64,000 bases of DNA from Auricularia sp. M13 (GCA_037042915.1 CM073200.1:3096832-3160831); one strand, 5' to 3'; counted from the first letter of the stretch, positions 1 to 12,175 are shown. Notes: generated from the sequence alone by a model not told the origin. Made by a program: numbers and translations.

Positions 1-179
1 CTTGAAACAATCCAACACGCCGCCTGGCTTGCTCTCGCACGTCCCAGTCGCAGGGCTGTCAAGCTGATAGGCGCCTAAGGCGCGTAGATTGTCTACCGGA
101 TCGTCAATCATGCCATCTTCAGATCCTCACCAAACTACAGTGCATGTGCGCACGAAGAGCTGAATAGCCATAGACTCAA

Positions 180-1150
180 CAAAGCCCGCTCGGCCGCGGC
201 CGAGCGCCCTCGCAGAGGGGCTTATGACAAAGTCCGCCAAATCGGGGACCTAGGATTATAGAATAGCGTCTCGTCCTCTGCTCTAAACGACTTGCAACAA
301 GGACGTGAACTGTACCTAAGAACCTCTTCCACCACCCTGGATACACAGAATTGCGATACGGTGTGGATCGGTGTCTGTGGGATGGTCGGAAGGTCAGACC
401 ACAATTTCCGGCCTGTCGTGCCTACAGCATGTGTTCCCTGCACTCAAAAACCCCATTCTTGCATCTTTAAATCATGATAAATAGCCCTCTATGTTATTCA
501 ATATGTGAGTATAATGCCTAGGTACGTCGTTGGATCGGAATGGTACCTCGAGCGGGTGGAAGCGGGCAATGCGGGGCCAATCACGACAGCACGGTACCAG
601 TAGCAGCGTGCACCTGACGGTGGCATTCCCTCACAGACGGAGAGCTAAAGTCGTTGAATGTAATAAGATGGAACTACTCAGCATAAATATGATTTTTTTT
701 TGCGCCTTATGTAGTGCAAGCTGAGCAGAATTGTAGTGAAAACAGCTCGTTGATTCAGCTCAGCGGCATATCCGGATGTTGTACGACCTGCGTACGCTCT
801 TTTTACGATCCCGATAATATTTAAAACACATAGATCTTATATTTATAGGTCTAATTAATGCCTCAAATATGATAACTGGGTAATAAGTGCGTGGGGACGG
901 GTGATACAGACAGTACGACGGACGGGGAGGTGCCTAACTCAACACCGAATGTCGCCGCACCGACACCTGTTAAGACATCTACATACGAGGGTGCTGAGTA
1001 CCTCAAATCGTAGATATGCTTCTTATCTTTCACTTTTGTATATAAATCTGACGTTCAAGTGGTGTAGTTAAGGTGCTAATGCTATAAACCTAGGTCCCCC
1101 GTTTGGCGGACTTTGTCACAAACCCCTCCGGCCACCAGCCGGAGGGTTTG
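180..1150. mobile_element. Non-autonomous DNA element with hairpin-forming inverted ends
   Basis: The two ends are imperfect inverted repeats. The left end reads GACAAAGTCCGCC followed by an A-rich step and GGGGACCTAGG (about 226-260), and its reverse complement lies at about 1085-1118. Outside this shared core each end folds on itself: CAAAGCCC...GGGGCTT around a CGGCCGCGGCCG palindrome at 180-223, and CAAACCCCTCCGGC...GCCGGAGGGTTTG at 1119-1150. The interior is AT-rich and has no convincing coding sequence. I see no clear target-site duplication and cannot assign a superfamily. The inverted core is seen directly; calling it a mobile element is inference. Confidence 0.55.
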
Positions 1151-1800
1151 GTTCCGAATCTAGAATAGCCACAAATATCTGCCTGATATCCAAGTCGAGT
1201 AGTTGCGGACGCGTCTGGATGCTGTTGAAAGCGAAAATGCGGGGCTTGGCAGCCGGGACAGCCTACAGGGAATGCCTCACTCTGCCCGCAACGCTCCAAT
1301 ACCCTCAGCTATTCTCTGAATGAAGACATCATCGAGAATATGAAGGTCGCTATGATTCGGCGACCGCACAGCGGGGGACATTACACAGGAGTTGCGTTCC
1401 GAGGACCTTGCCTTTCCCCAGCTCAAGCACTCAGACGCAACGTTTCAGTTTTTGGCCACGACCTGACTACCCTGTTGTCGTACGGTCTTCGGAAAGAAAC
1501 AAGCTTGAGGGACAGTCCTGGCGGCAACGGGTGCCCCACCGATGCGCCTAAGATCCGCGTGCGGCAGACGCAGCCGAAAAGCCTTTGGTGGCACACATCA
1601 TCGCCGCGCATCGTCGCTCTCCATGTCTACGATGTGTTGAAGCGCATGAAGACAAATTGCGTCAAAGATTGTCGAGGGAAGGTCAACGAGCGGACGGTGG
1701 TTTTCATCAAACAGCCGTCGGTCCGCCTCAAAACATGGTCAATCGGAAGCCCCCCGACTCCTCTCCCATGAACTAATGTCCCCTTCGGGGTGACATACGT

Positions 1801-1832
<32 letters not shown>

Positions 1833-2354
1833 GGCCCCTGCACAAGGATGACACGCTAGTTCAGAGTGGAACCGTCTACGGACGGCAATATTTATTATGC
1901 TCCTTGCTCGCAAGACCTTTGTTTTTATTGGCGGGGGAGCAAGTAATTTCCAAGTTGCATGGTTCGTTGGCACGTCATTATTGATTGAGCACTCGTGGTG
2001 CAGAAAACCGGAGTTACAATAATTCAGGTTGCACGTCGTACACGTTCTTGTAGCGCAGCGAGTTTGCCGCTCATAGCCAGCGTATCATCCTCGTGCAACT
2101 AACCGTGCGATGAGTTGGAATACCTGCACGTCTGTAGTTATGAGCCAGTAAGCCTGATGATCGAGTTTGGATTCCCGTTGAGCACCGGCAGGGTGTCAGT
2201 TCGCAAGCATGCAGGCACAGAGAAATAACGGCAGTAGTAGGAGACTGCGCCCCGTCTCCGACAGCAGCGTGTTCAGCGCTGGTCTCATGTCCTATATATG
2301 TACACGGTCAGAGAAACTGCTTGTCCATAAAACCTGGCAATAATCAAAGGGCTT
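1151..2354. other. Gene-free stretch
   Basis: Short open frames here (for example about 1340-1771) have no recognisable domains, no intron signals that extend them, and overlap each other on both strands. I see no RNA gene or clear repeat. The last part (about 2230-2354) is probably the 3' UTR of the gene that follows on the minus strand. Confidence 0.5.
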
Positions 2355-3593
2355 TTAAATCCAGCTGAGCTTGTTGTTTTCATCGACGGTCGCCCGCTGG
2401 CCGCCGCTGGGCGTCTTCGAGCCGACCGTGTTGTAGATCTCGCGGATGCGCTCAGCCTCGCGCTCCCGCCGGTGCTTGTCGAGCGCCTGCTCGCGGATGC
2501 GGTCCGCGTCGTCCTTGGCCTGCTTGGAGGCCTCGCGTCGGGCGGCGTTCTGGCGCTGCTTCTTGGTCTGCGTCTCCGAGGCGCGCATGGGCGCCGAACT
2601 GGTGGAGGCGTCGGACGCCTGGCGCGGCAGACGCTGCTTGCTGCGCGCCTTGACGACCGGCGTGAAGCCGTCGTCCGAGTCCTGGTCCTGCGCGCTGACG
2701 TCGTCGTAGTCCGCCCAGGTGCCCGTGGCGGGGGTATCGTTGGGCCCCGGCGCGATGCGCATGACGCGCGCGAGAGGCTCGTCGTGCGGCACCTCCAGCA
2801 TACTGAACAAGGCATGTCAGCGCCAGCGATCTCTCGCGGAGATTTGCTGCACTCACTCGTCGACCTTGGTGCGCGGCGCCTTGGGAACGAGCCTCTCGGC
2901 CAGGGTTTGCTTGGGCGGCTCGGGGGTGGACGAGTCTGCGTCCTCCTCCGTTGTCAGACCACCCGAGCTTGACAAGCTCGGCGATGCAGCAGCCGCCGCA
3001 GCCGCGTGCGACTTCTTCGAACGGGTCTCCACGCGAGTCCAGGGCCCGTCGTTGAGCTGCGGCTGCGCTGGTGCCGCTGCCTGCGGCGGCGGTGGTGGTG
3101 CGACGGGCGCGCGAGCTTCGGGCGCGGCCGTCGCGGTCTGCGACGACCCGCTCGCGACGGGCGTCGCGGCCGAGGACGTCGTCGACTTCTTCTGCTTGCG
3201 CTTCTTTTTGGCGGCGGCCTTCTCGTCGCCCGTCGTCGTCGTCGTCGCCGGGTCAGGCGGCGCGAGCGGGCCAGTGAGGTCCGGCTGGCGCGCGGGATCG
3301 GTTGTCGTTTCCCGCTCGTCCAGCTCCTGCGCATCGACCAGCGCGCCAGGGAACACGACGGCCGCCTGCGACGGCGAGGCAAGCCCGGCGTCGGGCACGG
3401 CGACGGCCTTCGCGGCCTTCTTGCCCTTCTTCTTCGTGCTGGGCGCGGGGGCGAGCGCGCGCTGGGAGGCTCCCGAGCCCGGCGGCGGCGGCCTCAGGCC
3501 CTTTTTGCGCGGGGTGTAGACATAGTACGCGCCAATGGCGGCGAGGATGCCGAAGGAAAGGAGAGTCTTGAAGAGCGAGAGGACAGCGCCCAT
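2355..3593 (-). CDS. N-terminally membrane-anchored Lys/Ala/Pro-rich protein, function unknown
   Basis: Two exons, 3593-2857 and 2802-2355, joined by a GTGAGT...TTCAG intron, give 394 aa. The start was chosen at MGAVLSLFK because it is followed directly by one hydrophobic segment (about residues 6-25) and then a strongly basic stretch (TPRKKG), typical of a signal anchor with a cytosolic tail. The rest is low complexity: Lys-rich KKKGKK and KKKRKQKK blocks, Ala/Pro runs, a central PWTRVETRSKK motif, and a charged helical C-terminus (KQRQNAARREASKQAKDDADRI) ending in LSWI. It resembles uncharacterised ER or ribosome-associated fungal proteins in layout only. No enzymatic domain is visible and I do not name it. 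Confidence 0.75.
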
Positions 3594-4004
3594 GGCGGGT
3601 TCGAGTCTGGCAGTGGGATCGGTGACAGTTGCCTTCAAGCGGAGTGACACGTACGTGCGGACCTTCCCTTGCGCAGCAATGCCAGCGTGCCTGAGAGCCT
3701 GCCTCAGCAAATTCTTCGCACGCGACAAGGTTTCCTTTCTCGAGGTGTATTGTATTCTGACCATGTCGACGGCGACATGAATGGACTGAATTGACGATGA
3801 GACATCTGACACTGAGACGCTCAGGTGAAAGCTTATGTCAGCAGTTAGCCACCGTTGCGGTTCTCATTCAGAGGACAGCTACTCCTCTACTGTACAAAGA
3901 GCTGGTTTCCGTGATTTGACAAGCCATTATGCTAATCAACTGGTCGAGGTTGAGTTGCACGAGGCACAAGATACGTCAAGGTAGTTATCGGTGGCTGACC
4001 ACTA
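3594..4004. other. Intergenic, 5' region of the upstream minus-strand gene
   Basis: About 410 bp between two minus-strand genes. Open frames run into it from the neighbour (to 3812), but the hydrophobic anchor argues for the internal start at 3593. I see no repeat or RNA gene. Confidence 0.4.
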
Positions 4005-6453
4005 CTAGGCCTGCGCAACGGTGACGCCAGAGAACCAGGGCCCGTCGTTGTTGCTGGAGATCTCCTGGACAGAGTCGTCGGCGGACTGGTAGTAGATGCG
4101 GATGTACCTTCCACCCTCCCACTGGGCAGGCGCGAAATTGGCGCCACGCCGCAGCGGGCCGACAACCTTGCTAGAACGCCAAATACCGTCGATGTGGGTG
4201 TTACGGATGATTTCAGCGTCCGTGTTCATCCAGTAAACGTCTAACACCACGCCGCGCCAGCTTCCGAACAGTGCACAAATGCAAGTCCTCCCGGGCGCCC
4301 TTCCGACATTGAAGTTGCCTGCCAGTCATGCATGAGATCGCGACAGCAAATGCTCAGGATGGCCGAGATACTCACCTGGAAACCACCTATTGTCTTTCCA
4401 GCAGTGCTCGCGGATGGTCAGATCCTCTGCCTGGTAGTAAAGCCGAACTTGCAGCCCCTCGAAGAGGTAGTGGGAAGCAGCGATGCTAGTCCCACTGTAG
4501 GCGACAGGCAAAGTTGCGCCTCGTGTCCAAGGCCCTGCTCCATCGTGACAGAATTCTTGGATCGCGTTCGAACCCTCCTCTGAGATGCCAAATCACAAAG
4601 AGGGTCAGTGCAGGCGAATGTGAAACTTGCCTTGGCAGTAAACGCGAATGTGCAATCTATTACAGCGCTCAAACTGAAAGGCGGCGATCGACGTGTTACG
4701 GGCAGCTTGGATATTCATGTTATCCAAATCACCCCGGTACCACGCCCCGTCGTCACGGCAGTATTCCTGCAGCTTGTACCTAGGGCCAAGGTAATACACT
4801 CGGACCTGCACCGAATTAGCCGAAGTTTCAGCATCGAAATCAGGATCAACTCACGCTATTCCCTTCCTTCCAACTCAAGGCCGCGAGCGGGGTGAATGGT
4901 GCAGCTTCCCACAGAGCGGTCCGGTCGACACCGCCAACCCACTTCCCGTCCAGGTGTACGCTCTCCAGCACGCCGCTCGCTGGGGTTTGATGATACAAGC
5001 GCACGCTCCAAATGCGGGTTGTGGCGACGGCGAAATTGGTATAGGGCGCAATGTGAGACGGCCCAGATTCGTCGATCCTGATGGGGTAGTTCCACCATCC
5101 GCTCATCTTGCACTCGTTGGCGGTGGACCAAAACCACCAGTTCCAGGTCAAGAAATACTTGCGGCGCGCCTTGATATTATCGCGGCGGGCGACATCCTTC
5201 TGCGTTACGCCTTTGTAGACAAAGAGGGGCGCGAGCTCCTGCCAGCCGAGAGCCGACGCCAGCGTAGGCGCGATATCCCATGCCTTGTAGCTGCACGGCG
5301 GCGGGACCGTCTGGGACGTATACGCCGTGTAGATCTCGACTGCCGACGCCTGCACGGCGGCAACGCAGCGCTTCAGATTATCGGCGGCGACCTTATCGAG
5401 CGCACGTTTGTCTCCAAAGGCCATCCACGACTCCCCGGCAGGGTTGCGCACGGATAGGCCAATCGCGTTGTCCTCGTCGTGCATAAACTATACCGGGTAA
5501 GCTTGGGGTAAGCAATTCGTAAACACAGCGAAGCCTGGACATACTTTGGCACAAGCATCGGCAAAGACGTCGAGCTCGTGGTGCAAACCTCTCCTAGGAG
5601 TACGCATGCGACCGGCGGAGAACGAGGCCTCGAGGAAATGGTCTGCGAATGCATTCATAGCGTATGCCCCCTCAAGGTCTCCGTTCGCCGCCAGCTGTAG
5701 GGCTGAGGCATGTCCAGCGTTATAAGAGGTACGAGCATCTGGACCGAAGTGATCCCAGTTTACGCGTGCGAGTTCCAAGTAGCTCGGGAAGCCGGTCGGC
5801 CGCGACTGCGTCAACGACTGCAACTTTACACTGAGGTCTGGCAGTTGGCTATACGCAATCGACGGGTCCTGGTGACAGTGCAGCGCATCGTTCACAGCGT
5901 CGACTTCGGTCTGCAAGATGGCCAGGATGTCCCTTGCCTCTTGCGGCTGGCGACAGCTCGGAGCTGCGAGCGTATTGTAGGCTGCAAGAAAACGCGCCGC
6001 CTGGGCCTGGGCACCGTTGCCGTCGCTGATCGGGTAGGTCGTTCCGTAGAAATCGCCCGCGAGGCTGTTGATCTGCCCGTAGCTGACAACAAGACCGTTG
6101 TTGAGGGTGAACATATGGTCGATCGCGGCGACAGTCCGGCCGTTAGCGAGTGTAATATTGATGGCGTCGCCGATGTAGCCGTATTCTGCATAGTCACAAC
6201 CTATCAACGATGGTGAACGAGTAAGTATCAACTGGTTTGTGGGCGAATTGTGGGGCAAACCTAGCATATCCTTTTTCAATGCCTTGTTATGCAACGGGGC
6301 TGGGGTAACTGCACGTCCAAAGACGATGCGTGTATCTTTAAGGGTGGCGTATGCCTCGGGCGGCGCAAGATATCTGGAAAGCATAATGGTCAGACACGAT
6401 AGCAAAACACCGTGAAGCAAGAACGAGCACATACGGGTCCTTAGGTTCAACAT
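4005..6453 (-). CDS. Secreted phospholipase-like protein fused to a six-repeat fucose-type lectin
   Basis: Exons 6453-5545, 5487-4855, 4805-4631, 4579-4376 and 4318-4005 sum to 2,235 nt (744 aa). The N-terminal half (about residues 60-380) has the signatures GYIGDAINI, YNAGHASALQLAANGDLEGAYAMN, FADHFLEASFSAGRMRTPRR and, across the first splice, FMHDEDNAIGL. These His/Asp-rich helices resemble the phospholipase C/P1-nuclease-like fold, so lipid or phosphoester hydrolysis is inferred. The C-terminal third has six repeats of the Aleuria aurantia lectin type: RLYHQTPA, RVYYLGPR, RVYCQEEG, RLYYQAED, VYWMNTDA and RIYYQSAD, each with a following W/G-rich turn. That is the number needed for a six-bladed fucose-binding propeller. 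A hydrophobic leader (MCSFLLHGVLLSCLTIML) suggests secretion, but the same stretch also looks like a GTATGT...TTTCCAG intron, so the N-terminus is uncertain. The intron after RVYCQ uses a GC donor (AAG|GCAAGT). Confidence 0.8.
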
Positions 6454-7320
6454 CTAAATGTTTCATGATGGTGTGCGGCTTTTTCGACGTTGGCAAGTGA
6501 GGAGAGGATGGTGATCTCGGGCTCCCCAGAGCGCGAAAGGCTACTTTTATGCCGGGAGAGGCGCACGAGGGATTGAGTCAGCATAGGCCCGTTATCGAAA
6601 GAACTGGGTACAGAGAAGGGACGTGGACAGGGGGCGGCAGGCCGAAGGTAAGAACGAGGGACAGAGATGCAGTCTGTAGAGGGTGGTACGCCGAAGGGTA
6701 AGAAAAGGATGCAGAGAGGCGACATGGAGAGGGCGTAGTGTGTCGAATCCGAGAGCATACAGAGAGGCGACGTGGTCAGGTTGTGACGCGCCGAAGGTAA
6801 GATCGGCTTATAGAGAGGCGACAGGGAGACATTGGGGTGTACCGAAGTCAAGAACATGCGGTGAGGCGACGTGGATAGCGTGAGTTGCGCTGTAAGCGCA
6901 CTGCCAATGCATCGAGACGCTCGTTGTGAATGACCTGTCCCGCTGCGACTAGTACCATTGCGCCGGTACTCGTGGGACCGCTTGCCTACTCTCCCGTCTG
7001 AGATGGCCCTCGATTGGCAAGACCGATCTACGTAGCGACACAGATTCTCATGCAACTGAATCTGTGAGCCAAAACGTCGCCGAAGAGCGACTCAATGAAT
7101 TGAAAAGACGAAGAGGAAGGTCAATGCCAAGCAGAGAACCATGGAACCATCGCCGTGTTGCACCTTCGCTGACAGCGAGCGTCTCGGCGACTCAAATTAT
7201 TGTAGCCTGCCATTCAACATGTCAGGGACCGGTGGACCTGAGCATCAGCGCCGCAAAAAAAATATCGTGTGAACAACCTGCCTTGTGAATAAGATGCTCT
7301 AGATGGCCGTCGATGGGTGG
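6454..7320. other. Gene-free stretch with a degenerate minisatellite
   Basis: About 870 bp between two minus-strand genes. It contains the repeat listed separately and otherwise only overlapping low-complexity open frames that I do not support as genes. Confidence 0.45.
6669..6880. repeat. Imperfect tandem repeat, unit about 55 bp
   Basis: The segment AGAGAGGCGAC(A/G)TGG or a close variant recurs about every 50-60 bp (near 6712, 6762, 6812 and 6861), each copy followed by a GCCGAAGGTAAGA-like block (near 6682, 6789 and 6842). At least three to four decayed units are visible. It lies in the gap upstream of the lectin fusion. Confidence 0.5.
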
Positions 7321-8771
7321 TCAGGTCGAGTATATGCCAGCGCGCGGTGAGACATCGGCGAAACGGGCGGAGATTCTACGGTCCGAATCGCATCCATCCG
7401 AGAGCATCGAACGGTAGCTTGCCAGCAATGCGTACAAGTCGTGTTCTAAGTTGGCAACAGCTGGACGCTGCTCAGGAGCAAAGTTCCAGCACGCCAAACA
7501 GAACTCCCAAGCAGCATTATGATGCTGGAGTGCGGCAGGTTGCTCGGGAAGTCTGCCCTGAGAAAGAGCGACATATGCAAGAGCCGTGGTTTTGAACGTG
7601 CGATGCACCGGCATGCCGCATAGCACCTGTCGCAGGTCAGGTCTGCGCTTGAATACTGTATTACCAGAAGCTGCCTACCTCGAAGGACAGGCCGCCAAAT
7701 AGCCATACGTCGCCGCTCGCAGTCGGGCGCGGGTGTCCTGGCAGGGAGAGCAGTTCTGGAGGGTACCAGCGAATTGACCTGGTGGCGTCGACGAAGCAAT
7801 TGTCCCCATGCTCGATATTGAAATAGGCATCGCTCAGCAGAGCGCGGCCGTCCACCGAGACGAGTACGTTGGACTCGAACGGCGTGTGAGTACGGATTTG
7901 ATGTTACGGTGCCGCAACATACCCCCTTCAAGTTCCCGTGAAATATTCCACATTCATGGACTAGTGACTGTGAGTCCGAGGCGAACATTGAATTGGGCGG
8001 AACGTACGATATTTCAGCCCTTGCAAAGCGTCGCTCAACTTGGACATAGGTCAGGATGTTTTCGATGAACGCTTGTCAAAGCGACTTGCCAGGGCCAACT
8101 TCAAACCATGGTCGCCATGCTCTAGGTCTTTCCGTGCAGACAGGTATTCCATGATGTTGCCGCAGTCGTACCAAGGTGACACTAAGGCGACTGTGTCGGC
8201 CTCGGGGCGATATATTCCATAGATAGGGGCAATGTGGAAATGGTCAAGTTGCATTCTTGCGGGAAGCTCGCGCAAAAAGACGGTCTGCAATATAGCTGGG
8301 TCAGACGCGCCCGGACTGTGGACCGTGTTGGCGCTTACAACAAAATCTCGTCCGTTACTTCGGCGCATGACCTTGACTGTGACCTACGAGTATGAAAACC
8401 GCATCGTTACATCAGCAAAGTGATGGTGTGACTGCATTACAGTAACAGACCTTGCGCGGCCCTTGCTTGCTCTGCCACACGCCGGTATAAATTTCAGACA
8501 TGTAGCCTCGCTTTATAGGGCGTATGGCTACACTATGGATGCTCTGCGTGATGTCGACCGTGTTGCCGGTGGGGCCGTTGATGCCGCGCGAAGAGGAGCC
8601 AGGCAGAGAGTCCGCGTTCATGGTGGCAAGATCAACGTAAAGATGACTCGGTAAAGCATCCTTTGGCCTGCCTCGCTGACTGTGCAAGAGTCGAAATAAT
8701 TTAGCAACTGCCTTGGAGCCGAACAGTGCCAGTTTCCTCGAAGACGATATCTCTGCCGTGTTGCGAGACAT
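7321..8771 (-). CDS. Protein kinase-like protein with altered catalytic motifs (probable pseudokinase)
   Basis: Joining across short introns gives a kinase fold. The N-lobe has ITQSIHSVAIRPIKRGYMSEIYTGVW (glycine-loop position) and then VTVKVMRR (the VAIK-type lysine). Next come the hinge region (DTVALVSPWYDCGNIMEYL) and C-lobe motifs WYPPELL (APE-like), SGDVWLFGGLSFEV and the CWNFAPEQRPAVANL helix. The HRD motif is replaced by HGNLK and DFG by DAY (LLSDAYFNI), so the base aspartate is missing. The start at MSRNTAEI is a guess because the frame is open further upstream. It is divergent from TEL2 (ATG at 9098). The family resembles the many TKL-like kinases of mushrooms. Loss of activity is inferred from these motifs; phosphotransfer could only be excluded by assay. 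Confidence 0.7.
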
Positions 8772-9097
8772 CGTAGAAAGACAGCAAAAGGAAGCGCCAG
8801 CAGACAGGCAGTACAACAGGACGCGTATACGTGGACGTTGGCGTTCGCGGAGCCAGTGGATAATGGTCACGTAGCTCGCGGCTCGACGTCGACTGCCGTC
8901 GAGGCCGCAAGACTTCCATGCGAGCCAGAAGGCAACAGAGCAACCATTTTCTAATGATAAGGCAAGCGCCAATATGACCCTGGCGCCCAAGAAGTCGGTT
9001 GTGACCGCAAATATTGACCTATGGGTCGGAGCGTGGAAGGCAAGCACTGAACGCGGTTCAAACCCCGCGAGTCCATGTCTTGCCTTCGCTGGCCCGC

Positions 9098-12000
9098 ATG
9101 GATGCCAGAGCGATTCTTAAGGCTCTGGATGCACCCGTAGCCGATGTTGACGCCTTGATAGAGCTCCTTCTGCCACCTTTGGATGCGATACACCTTCTTC
9201 CTCGCGCGCTAGCCAAGCGGCAGTTCACCTCCATCGACGACGCTCAGGCAGTGGCCCACGCATTCCCGGAATTTCAAAGAGTAATCATAACGCAAATTGC
9301 GCCTGTCTGGGGGGCATCCTTACAAGAAAGTGGCCTCGACACACTCCTGGACCAGTACTTTTGCCCTGTGTCCGTGCCATCGCGATCATACGGCGAATGT
9401 GTCGCCGTGCTTGCTTACTCGTCTTTGCTATCCAACGGTCTGGATTCTTGGTCCTTGAGCGTGCTGGAGAAAGTTTGCACCACATTCTCTATGGCCGACC
9501 TGCACTGGGCTGCCTGGCATGGACCTCTCTGGACTACACCGGCGAAGCAAACACTCGTTTGGGAGGATATAGTCAGATTAGTGCCCGCGGTTCCTTCCAA
9601 AGTGGCCAATGCGCGCCAGGAACTCGATATCCCACTGCAGCTGCAGCAGGCGCCATATATGACGCGTCTATGCACTGAGCTGCATGAGTTGACCGGCAAA
9701 TCTGGTATGGACTCCATAATCCTTGCCTGTCGCGTGCTTATGCATATCAGGTGCAGATGTCAACTCGTTGTCTTCGCTTGTGGTCAAACTCGTCAACATG
9801 GGACTCTTTCCTATCAGCAGCAGCATTGCCATCGGGCAAACGTCGTTCTTTGCGACGGTCTTGCCTCAGTTGTCACGCCGTGCATCTACGCCGAACACTC
9901 TGTGGCCCCAATTGCTGGCGAGTATGGCGTCTATAACGCTTCAGAAAATAATTGCGTCGCTGCTTTCGGCCTTACAGCTTCCCGCGAACGCCCTTGACTC
10001 GTCTCTTGAAACTACAAAGGAGTTTACGCGTCTTGCGCGCCTTGTCACTACATTCACTGGTGCGGCGAATGTCGATGCCGACGTGGTGGAGGCGTTGATA
10101 AGCGTCAGCGTCGATCGCGAGTGGGCGGAGGGTCACGCACGTGTTGTCTGTGCCGTCGTCACACTCTGGGGAGGAGGCGCTGCCGAGGTCTTACTGGGCA
10201 GTACGTCCGAGCTGTGGTCTAGCACTCAGTTCATCAAGCACTCACTCTTGCAACGTCACCGATGTAAGCAGCCATGGATATCGCTGCCCGCGTAACTGAC
10301 GACCTCTTTGCTAGATTTGACGCTGCTACTTCTTCTCGTTCTGTCCACGTTCCCGCCGAAATCGCCGCCTGTGATCAAACTGGCGATGTCGCCGCCGTTC
10401 ATCAACGCTGTCGCGACTTACATTGGTCATCTCGACGCGGCAGTGCGACGATGCGGTATGCTAGTCGCCGAGCTGGTCGCGGCACACACTAGTCGTGCAC
10501 TCAACTTCGACGGTTGGGACGGGACAGGCGAAGGACGCGAGTGGGCGCGCGATGTCAGGAAGCTCCTCGCGTCCGATCCTTCACCCGTATCCGAACCCGA
10601 ACCCGAGCCGGAGCGCTCAGAACCTGAACACGAGCAGTCGGAAGATTGCGGTCACTCGCATGACCAGCCAAAACCACAGCCGGCACCAGTGCACCCACCC
10701 GACTCGGACGACGAGTCGCTCGTAGGCTATGACTCGGACGACGCGTCCTCGCGCAGCCCGTCGCCAGACGCTGAGGAGCTGGAGGCTATCCGCCGGGATC
10801 CATCGCTGGCAGTTGCGCAGCGCAAGAAGCCACGCAAGCCTGTATATTTGCTGGAGCTTGCTGCGATGCTGCAAGATGTGCCCAAGCCCGAGCAGGCGGA
10901 GGAAACGGCGGACAAAATGGAGGTTGCGCTTCAATGTGCTGAAGAACTCGTGAGAAGGAAAGAAGGCTTTGGGCTTGAACTTGGTATGCAGATGCAGCTA
11001 TCTTCATTTCATGTTGGACTAACGCAAAGCAGAGGAGAACGCGGTCAATCTAGTCTTTACGCTCGTCTGTCTGCAAGATAACTACGACCTGCCAAACTTT
11101 ACGGAGAATAGGCAACGCGCACTCACCGCCCTTGTCGCGTGCTGTCCGACGAAAGCTGCGCCGTACGTACCACCACGCTGTATCCATGGACATGATTTTG
11201 AACGTCTACTGCAGCGCGCTGATCGAGCAATTCTTCAACGACCAGCATTCCATATCACAACGCTTCGCAATCCTTAACGCCCTGACCTTCGGCGCACGCG
11301 AACTTGCCGGGCTGCTTCCGGCTGCACCGGCGGCTGCAGCGTTCCCAAGCAAGATGCTCCCACCCGCACAACACGCGAGATACTCGGCTCAGGAGAGTGA
11401 AACACAAAAGGTGCAGGCGCTGCTGGGCGGTATAACTCGTTCCGCGCTCGAGCGCACGCGCGATGCGCATCCTCTACCCGCACCGATCCAACGCGAGCGG
11501 CAGTTGCGTGTGCGACAACCCGCTGCTGGTATTGTTCAAGTCGATAACGAGCGTCCTTCGGCCACCGCGAGCAGAACGATCAAGCACCAGCCGTTCGCTA
11601 CGATTGCGGCAGAGTACTTCATCATGCCTCTCATCAACCGGTTCTGGATATATGCGGGGGATGCGCAGACCAGGCAGGCTCGCAAGGGGCGCACAAGCGC
11701 TGGCGGGGCGGTCCTGCTGAGTCCTCTTGTGCTGTCGCAGTTTGCGACAAGCCTTGCAGTCCTCCTGCACGCCGCGCGCCATGCGCCGGCGTTCCTCGCC
11801 GTCCTCGCCCCGGAGGCACTGGAGCTCGCGGTGACGCTCGGCACTCAGCCGGGACAGGACGACCCCTTGCGCTCCGACGACGACGGGCAGGATACGCAGG
11901 CGGCGGTGCTTACTGCTGCGCTGGAGCTTGCGCTCGTCGTGCTGGATGCATGCGTCGAGCTGGACGGCGGGCGTGCATTGGCGCTCGAGCGGGCGACTCT

Positions 12001-12175
12001 TGTGCTTGCCCTTGAGGAATGGGCGGATACGGTGTTCAAGGGGCTGGAGAGCGGACTGCGCGTTAAGGGCGGTGGTGGCGCGCTCGAGGTGCGCTTGAAA
12101 TCGGCAGCAGCGGGAGTAGGTGTCAAAATTAGTGAAGTTACCGAGCGATGGAGACGGTCGATGATTAGTATGTGA
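9098..12175 (+). CDS. TEL2: TEL2/CLK-2-type telomere length regulation protein
   Basis: Five exons (9098-9704, 9751-10263, 10315-10983, 11033-11162, 11215-12175) give 959 aa. In the family Tel2 is the scaffold of the TTT (Tel2-Tti1-Tti2) cochaperone that stabilises PI3K-like kinases such as TOR, ATM and ATR. The diagnostic Telomere_reg-2 block is clear across two splices: KPRKPVYLLELAAML, then MEVALQCAEELVRR, GFGLELEENAVNLVF, NFTENRQRALTAL, ALIEQFFNDQHSISQRFAILNAL and TFGARELAGLLP. An acidic, Ser/Pro/Glu-rich linker (SEPEPEPERSEPE, DSDDESLVGYDSDDASS) precedes it, where CK2 phosphorylation sites lie in other Tel2 proteins. The N-terminal helical repeats are less conserved. The start was chosen at MDARAILKAL because the upstream extension is not conserved in character. 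Confidence 0.9.

Noticed and set aside
2285-3812. Several long GC-rich frames on both strands (Arg- or Ala-rich)
   Set aside because: They are shadows of the Lys/Ala-rich gene at 2355-3593; repetitive codons keep all frames open.
6447-7055. 202-codon minus-strand frame
   Set aside because: It overlaps the minisatellite, is Ser/Pro-rich from repeats and has no domain.
9050-9075. tRNA T-arm-like GCGGTTCAAACCCCGCG
   Set aside because: No acceptor stem, D-arm or anticodon arm can be drawn around it, and it lies in the TEL2 leader.
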